17,668 nt of DNA. Origin: Moraxellaceae bacterium. Its GTDB lineage: Bacteria; Pseudomonadota; Gammaproteobacteria; Pseudomonadales; Moraxellaceae. Positions 15,423 through 17,668 of this stretch are shown piece by piece (the first letter of the stretch is position 1; the number at the start of each line of letters is the position of its first letter). The stretch lies in assembly GCA_003543245.1 (NCBI GenBank), contig DPJB01000025.1:58549-76216 (forward strand), read 5' to 3'. The translations under genes were made by a program, and so were the position numbers. The notes below the pieces were generated by a model. It was not told the DNA's origin. It worked only from the letters and a program-made list of their open reading frames with translations, and made no database searches.

Positions 15423-15839
15423 ATGGACCGTTTTCTTGAGTTTGCCGTCAACCACTACCTACTCGTCGGCACCTTTGTCGCCCTGCTCATTGCGTGGATC
15501 GTTACCGAGATGGCCCGTGGCGGCCAGAGCGTCAGCCCACAGGGCCTGTCCGCGCTGGTAAACCAGCAGAACGCCCGCGTTATTGATATCCGCGATCCAG
15601 CCGAGTTCAAGACCGGCCATATCACCGGCAGTGACAATATTCCCTACAGCCGTATCAGTGAACGTCTGGAAGAATTGAAAAAAGAGCCGGACCGCCCCAT
15701 TGTCATTATCTGCAACATCGGCCAGACCGCCGGTGCAGCCGGCAGTCAGCTCAAGACTGCCGGTCTCACGCAGGTTTACAAGCTGGAAGGCGGTATCAGT
15801 AACTGGAAGAGCCAGTCACTGCCACTGGTGAAAAAATAA
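15423..15839 (+). CDS. Membrane-anchored rhodanese-like protein
   Basis: 138 residues. One N-terminal membrane span (about 12-29, LLVGTFVALLIAWIV) anchors a single rhodanese domain (about 37-132). The domain contains VIDIRDPAEFKTGHITGSDNIP (residues 53-74) and an active-site loop starting at Cys97 (CNIGQTAG). The intact Cys suggests sulfur transfer or persulfide chemistry, with an unknown partner. No strong Shine-Dalgarno sequence precedes the ATG; GAG is about 14 nt away. The gene is followed 14 nt later by grxC and then secB, a conserved redox/export cluster in gammaproteobacteria. Confidence 0.92.
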   Translation: MDRFLEFAVNHYLLVGTFVALLIAWIVTEMARGGQSVSPQGLSALVNQQNARVIDIRDPAEFKTGHITGSDNIPYSRISERLEELKKEPDRPIVIICNIGQTAGAAGSQLKTAGLTQVYKLEGGISNWKSQSLPLVKK

Positions 15840-15853
15840 TCCGGAGTTGTCTC

Positions 15854-16108
15854 ATGGCTGACGTTGTCATCTACACCACCCCCATCTGCCCCTACTGCGT
15901 GCGGGCCAAAAGCCTGCTCAAGCAGAAAGGTGTCGCGTGGACGGAAATCGATGTCAGTCGCGATGACAATGAGCGCATGGCATTGATGCAGCGTACAAAG
16001 CAGCGCACGGTGCCGCAGATTTTCATCAACGGCCAGCATGTTGGCGGCAGCGATGACCTTTACTCGCTTGAGCGTGCAGGCAAGCTGGATGCCCTGCTTG
16101 CTGGCTGA
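15854..16108 (+). CDS. grxC: Glutaredoxin 3
   Basis: 84 residues, the usual length of bacterial Grx3. The dithiol active site is C12-P-Y-C15. TVP (52-54) with its cis-proline and GGSDD (64-68) form the glutathione-binding site. It is a cytosolic GSH-dependent disulfide reductase that also deglutathionylates proteins. GGAG lies 7 nt before the ATG. It is 14 nt downstream of the rhodanese gene and 39 nt upstream of secB. Confidence 0.98.
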   Translation: MADVVIYTTPICPYCVRAKSLLKQKGVAWTEIDVSRDDNERMALMQRTKQRTVPQIFINGQHVGGSDDLYSLERAGKLDALLAG

Positions 16109-16147
16109 GTGAAACCCACTACAATCAAAAAACCAAGGACACGATTC

Positions 16148-16633
16148 ATGTCGGAACAAGCCCAGCAGCCCCAGGGACAATTTGCACTTCAGCGTATCTA
16201 TGTGAAGGATTTGTCCTTCGAAGCCCCGAACGCCCCCAAGGTGTTTCTGGCCGAGTGGAAGCCGGAAGTGAGTGTTGACCTGTCCACACAGGCCAGCAAG
16301 CTGGAAGATGGCAAGAATTATGAAGTGGTGCTTGCCGTGACAGTAACGGTAAAGAATGCCGATCAGGTTGCCTTCATTGCCGAAGTGAAGCAGGCCGGCA
16401 TTTTCCTGGTGGATGGTGTGCCGGAAGCCCAGGTGGGCCAGTTGCTTGGCGCCTATTGCCCTAACCTGCTTTTCCCGTACGCCCGCGAAACGGTTTCCGA
16501 CGTAGTGAGCCGTGGCAGCTTCCCGCAAATGCTGCTGGCGCCGGTCAATTTTGATGCCGTGTTTGCCGAGTCGTTGCGTCAGCGTCAGGCATCGCAGCAG
16601 GCTGCCGCTGCACCTGCTGAAACCCTGCAGTAA
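16148..16633 (+). CDS. secB: Protein-export chaperone SecB
   Basis: 161 residues. SecB is a tetrameric cytosolic chaperone that keeps precursors unfolded and delivers them to SecA. Recognisable segments are QRIYVKDLSFEAPNAP (about 15-30), the KPEVSVDL strand, the conserved CPNLLFPYARE (about 104-114) and the FPQMLLAPVNF segment. A Gln/Ala-rich tail ends the protein. ATG 16148 has AAGGA 8-9 nt upstream and gives the canonical N-terminus. The in-frame region upstream directly abuts the grxC stop and is not conserved. Confidence 0.98.
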   Translation: MSEQAQQPQGQFALQRIYVKDLSFEAPNAPKVFLAEWKPEVSVDLSTQASKLEDGKNYEVVLAVTVTVKNADQVAFIAEVKQAGIFLVDGVPEAQVGQLLGAYCPNLLFPYARETVSDVVSRGSFPQMLLAPVNFDAVFAESLRQRQASQQAAAAPAETLQ

Positions 16634-16642
16634 GATCTGTCG

Positions 16643-16671
16643 ACGGGCAGCCGGGACGCTGCCCGTTTTTT
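16643..16671 (+). terminator. Rho-independent terminator after secB
   Basis: A 9-bp stem (ACGGGCAGC at 16643-16651, GCTGCCCGT at 16658-16666) with a 6-nt loop is followed by a T6 run (16666-16671). It begins 9 nt past the secB stop and is the only textbook intrinsic terminator in the window. The T-run ends 14 nt before the ATG of the next gene. Confidence 0.9.
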
Positions 16672-16685
16672 CGGGGAACAGGAAC

Positions 16686-17180
16686 ATGCACAGGAAATTC
16701 TTCAGTGTCAGGGCGCTGGTATTGCTGACGGCAGTGATTGCATTGCCGGTGCAGGCCGAGCTTTACAAATGGACTGATGCGGAAGGCCGTGTGCATTTCA
16801 CGGACAAGAAACCCGAAAGTGCCGCGAGCAAAAAAGTGGAAACACTGGCAACACCACGTGCCAGTGCTCCTGGCGGGCGTAATGCGGAGACGGCACCCGC
16901 AGCAGGTAACACTGCGAGTGATGTGTTGCAGCGTCAAAAGCGCATGGCTGACATTCTGGCGCAGGAGCGCGAGCAGCACGAACAGGAAGTGGCCAGCAAG
17001 AACCTGGCGCTGGCGGCACGCAAGCGCAAGTGTCTGGAGCTGCGGGATTACCGGCGCAATGTCGAGGGCTCACGCCTGTATGATGTCAACGACAAGGGTG
17101 AGCGTGTGTACATGGACGACAAAGGACACAGCAGTCATCTCAAGGAACTGGATCAGGCCATTCAGGAAGCGTGCCAGTAA
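16686..17180 (+). CDS. Secreted DUF4124-domain protein
   Basis: 164 residues. A signal peptide (1-24, cleaved after PVQA) leads into a DUF4124 domain (about 25-45, ELYKWTDAEGRVHFTDKKP), a short beta-rich module common in gammaproteobacterial periplasmic proteins of unknown role. A Pro/Ala-rich stretch (about 56-78) and a highly charged helical, possibly coiled-coil region (about 80-115) follow. A C-terminal segment contains two cysteines (KCLELRDYRRN and the end EACQ) that could form a disulfide. A second WTDAEG-like turn, DVNDKGERVYMDDKG, lies near 138-152. AGGA is very close to the ATG. The secB terminator sits directly upstream, so how this gene is transcribed is unclear. Confidence 0.85.
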   Translation: MHRKFFSVRALVLLTAVIALPVQAELYKWTDAEGRVHFTDKKPESAASKKVETLATPRASAPGGRNAETAPAAGNTASDVLQRQKRMADILAQEREQHEQEVASKNLALAARKRKCLELRDYRRNVEGSRLYDVNDKGERVYMDDKGHSSHLKELDQAIQEACQ

Positions 17181-17261
17181 TCAGGCACTGACCATTTGCC
17201 TATCATAGCCAACCGCTTGTCTCAAGGCTGGAAAACTCGTCGGCTTCTCCGGAAAATAACG

Positions 17262-17290
17262 CTGACAAACCTACGTGTCTGATCTATACA
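17262..17290 (+). promoter_or_regulatory. Sigma70-type promoter for sutA
   Basis: CTGACA (-35, 17262-17267), a 17-nt spacer and TATACA (-10, 17285-17290) make the best consensus-like promoter in the window, each hexamer five of six. The predicted start is near 17297, giving a leader of about 60 nt to the sutA ATG. Confidence 0.65.
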
Positions 17291-17300
17291 ATGGTCCCGT

Positions 17301-17328
17301 CGATACGAAGTTGTTTCGTGCCGTATCG
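17301..17328 (+). promoter_or_regulatory. Hairpin in the sutA leader
   Basis: Inverted repeat CGATACG (17301-17307) and CGTATCG (17322-17328) can form a 7-bp stem. An alternative inner stem ACGAA/TTCGT (17305-17309 and 17315-17319) competes for some of the same bases. It lies just after the predicted transcription start. The role is unknown; it may stabilise the 5' end or switch between two folds. Confidence 0.35.
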
Positions 17329-17357
17329 GGGCGCTGTCTTGTTTTGGGGTAAGCACC

Positions 17358-17668
17358 ATGTCGAATGACGATTACGACGATTTTGATGAAAACGACCCGG
17401 TGGAAGATGAAGCCGAGGACGAGGTAGAGGAGGCGCTGGACGCCGATGCGCCAGTGGCCGAAGCAGCGTCCGGCGAAGCGGCACCTGCTGCCCGCAAGGA
17501 CATTGATGAAGCCGAGACGCTGTCTGTCTCCAGCAAGGAGGCCCTGCGCCGTCAGCTGGAAGAAGAGATGGAGCGCTTCCTGGCGAAGGGCGGCAAGGTA
17601 CAGGAAATTCCTCCCGACGTGACGGCAGATCCGCCACAGAAGCCGGTGAGCAATTACGGCTCCAAGCC
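17358..17668 (+). CDS. sutA: SutA-like RNA-polymerase-associated transcriptional regulator (3' end cut)
   Basis: 103 complete codons are visible before the right edge. The first 55 or so residues are extremely rich in Asp, Glu and Ala (opening MSNDDYDDFDENDPVEDEAE). A predicted helix follows (KEALRRQLEEEMERFLAKGG), then KVQEIPPDVTADPPQKPVSNYGSK. This closely matches the C-terminus of Pseudomonas SutA as I remember it (GGKVQE...VADPPKKPDSKYGS). SutA is an acidic, largely disordered protein that binds RNA polymerase and raises transcription of ribosomal and housekeeping genes in slow-growing cells. GGGGT lies 8 nt before the ATG. Only a few residues are probably missing. The assignment rests on recalled motif similarity, not on a search. 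Confidence 0.85.
   Translation, partial: MSNDDYDDFDENDPVEDEAEDEVEEALDADAPVAEAASGEAAPAARKDIDEAETLSVSSKEALRRQLEEEMERFLAKGGKVQEIPPDVTADPPQKPVSNYGSK

Noticed and set aside
15776..16687. Long open frame (303 codons) antisense to grxC and secB
   Set aside because: Runs opposite three genes including grxC and secB, which are unambiguous; no start signal or domain.
1..17668. CRISPR arrays, tRNA/rRNA genes, insertion sequences, prophage or defence genes
   Set aside because: No regularly spaced repeats, no tRNA-like folds or transposase/integrase motifs seen; all strands are filled by conserved housekeeping genes.

Overview
The window reads as a chromosomal housekeeping segment of a gammaproteobacterium with moderately high GC content. 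Several features point to a Pseudomonadales-like lineage: a SutA-type acidic RNA-polymerase factor, a fused NnrE/NnrD repair enzyme, a LysM-bearing AmiB-type amidase, an endonuclease-type MutL, and the linkages queG|nnr, orn|rsgA and rhodanese-grxC-secB. I cannot name a genus from the sequence.

Positions 1-9083 (minus strand) hold one long co-directional block. In transcription order it is nnr (NAD(P)HX epimerase/dehydratase), tsaE (tRNA t6A), an AmiB-like cell-wall amidase, mutL (mismatch repair), a membrane hybrid sensor histidine kinase, miaA (tRNA i6A37), hfq (RNA chaperone) and hflX (cut off at the left edge). This is the well-known gammaproteobacterial superoperon, except that the hybrid kinase sits between mutL and miaA. 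The nnr-tsaE-amidase-mutL genes overlap or nearly touch. The hfq region carries leader hairpins and a strong hairpin before hflX.

Positions 9257-11693 (plus strand, divergent from nnr) hold queG (epoxyqueuosine reductase), a DUF3147 membrane protein 4 nt downstream, and a YedI/DUF808 membrane protein. Positions 11729-14180 (minus strand) hold orn (oligoribonuclease), followed downstream by a membrane-anchored 7TMR-DISM/GGDEF diguanylate cyclase that converges on yedI. Orn clears pGpG, the breakdown product of the messenger the cyclase makes.

Positions 14289-16633 (plus strand, divergent from orn) hold rsgA (ribosome-assembly GTPase), a membrane-tethered rhodanese, grxC and secB, ending in a clear rho-independent terminator. 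Immediately after it come a secreted DUF4124 protein and then, behind a good sigma70-type promoter, a SutA homologue cut off at the right edge.

No rRNA, tRNA, CRISPR array, IS element, prophage or recognisable defence system is visible. There is no gene-free stretch longer than about 180 bases. The window is mostly conserved core genome. The points of interest are gene order (the kinase insertion, orn next to a cyclase), RNA-level signals around hfq, the terminator abutting the DUF4124 gene, and the sutA leader.
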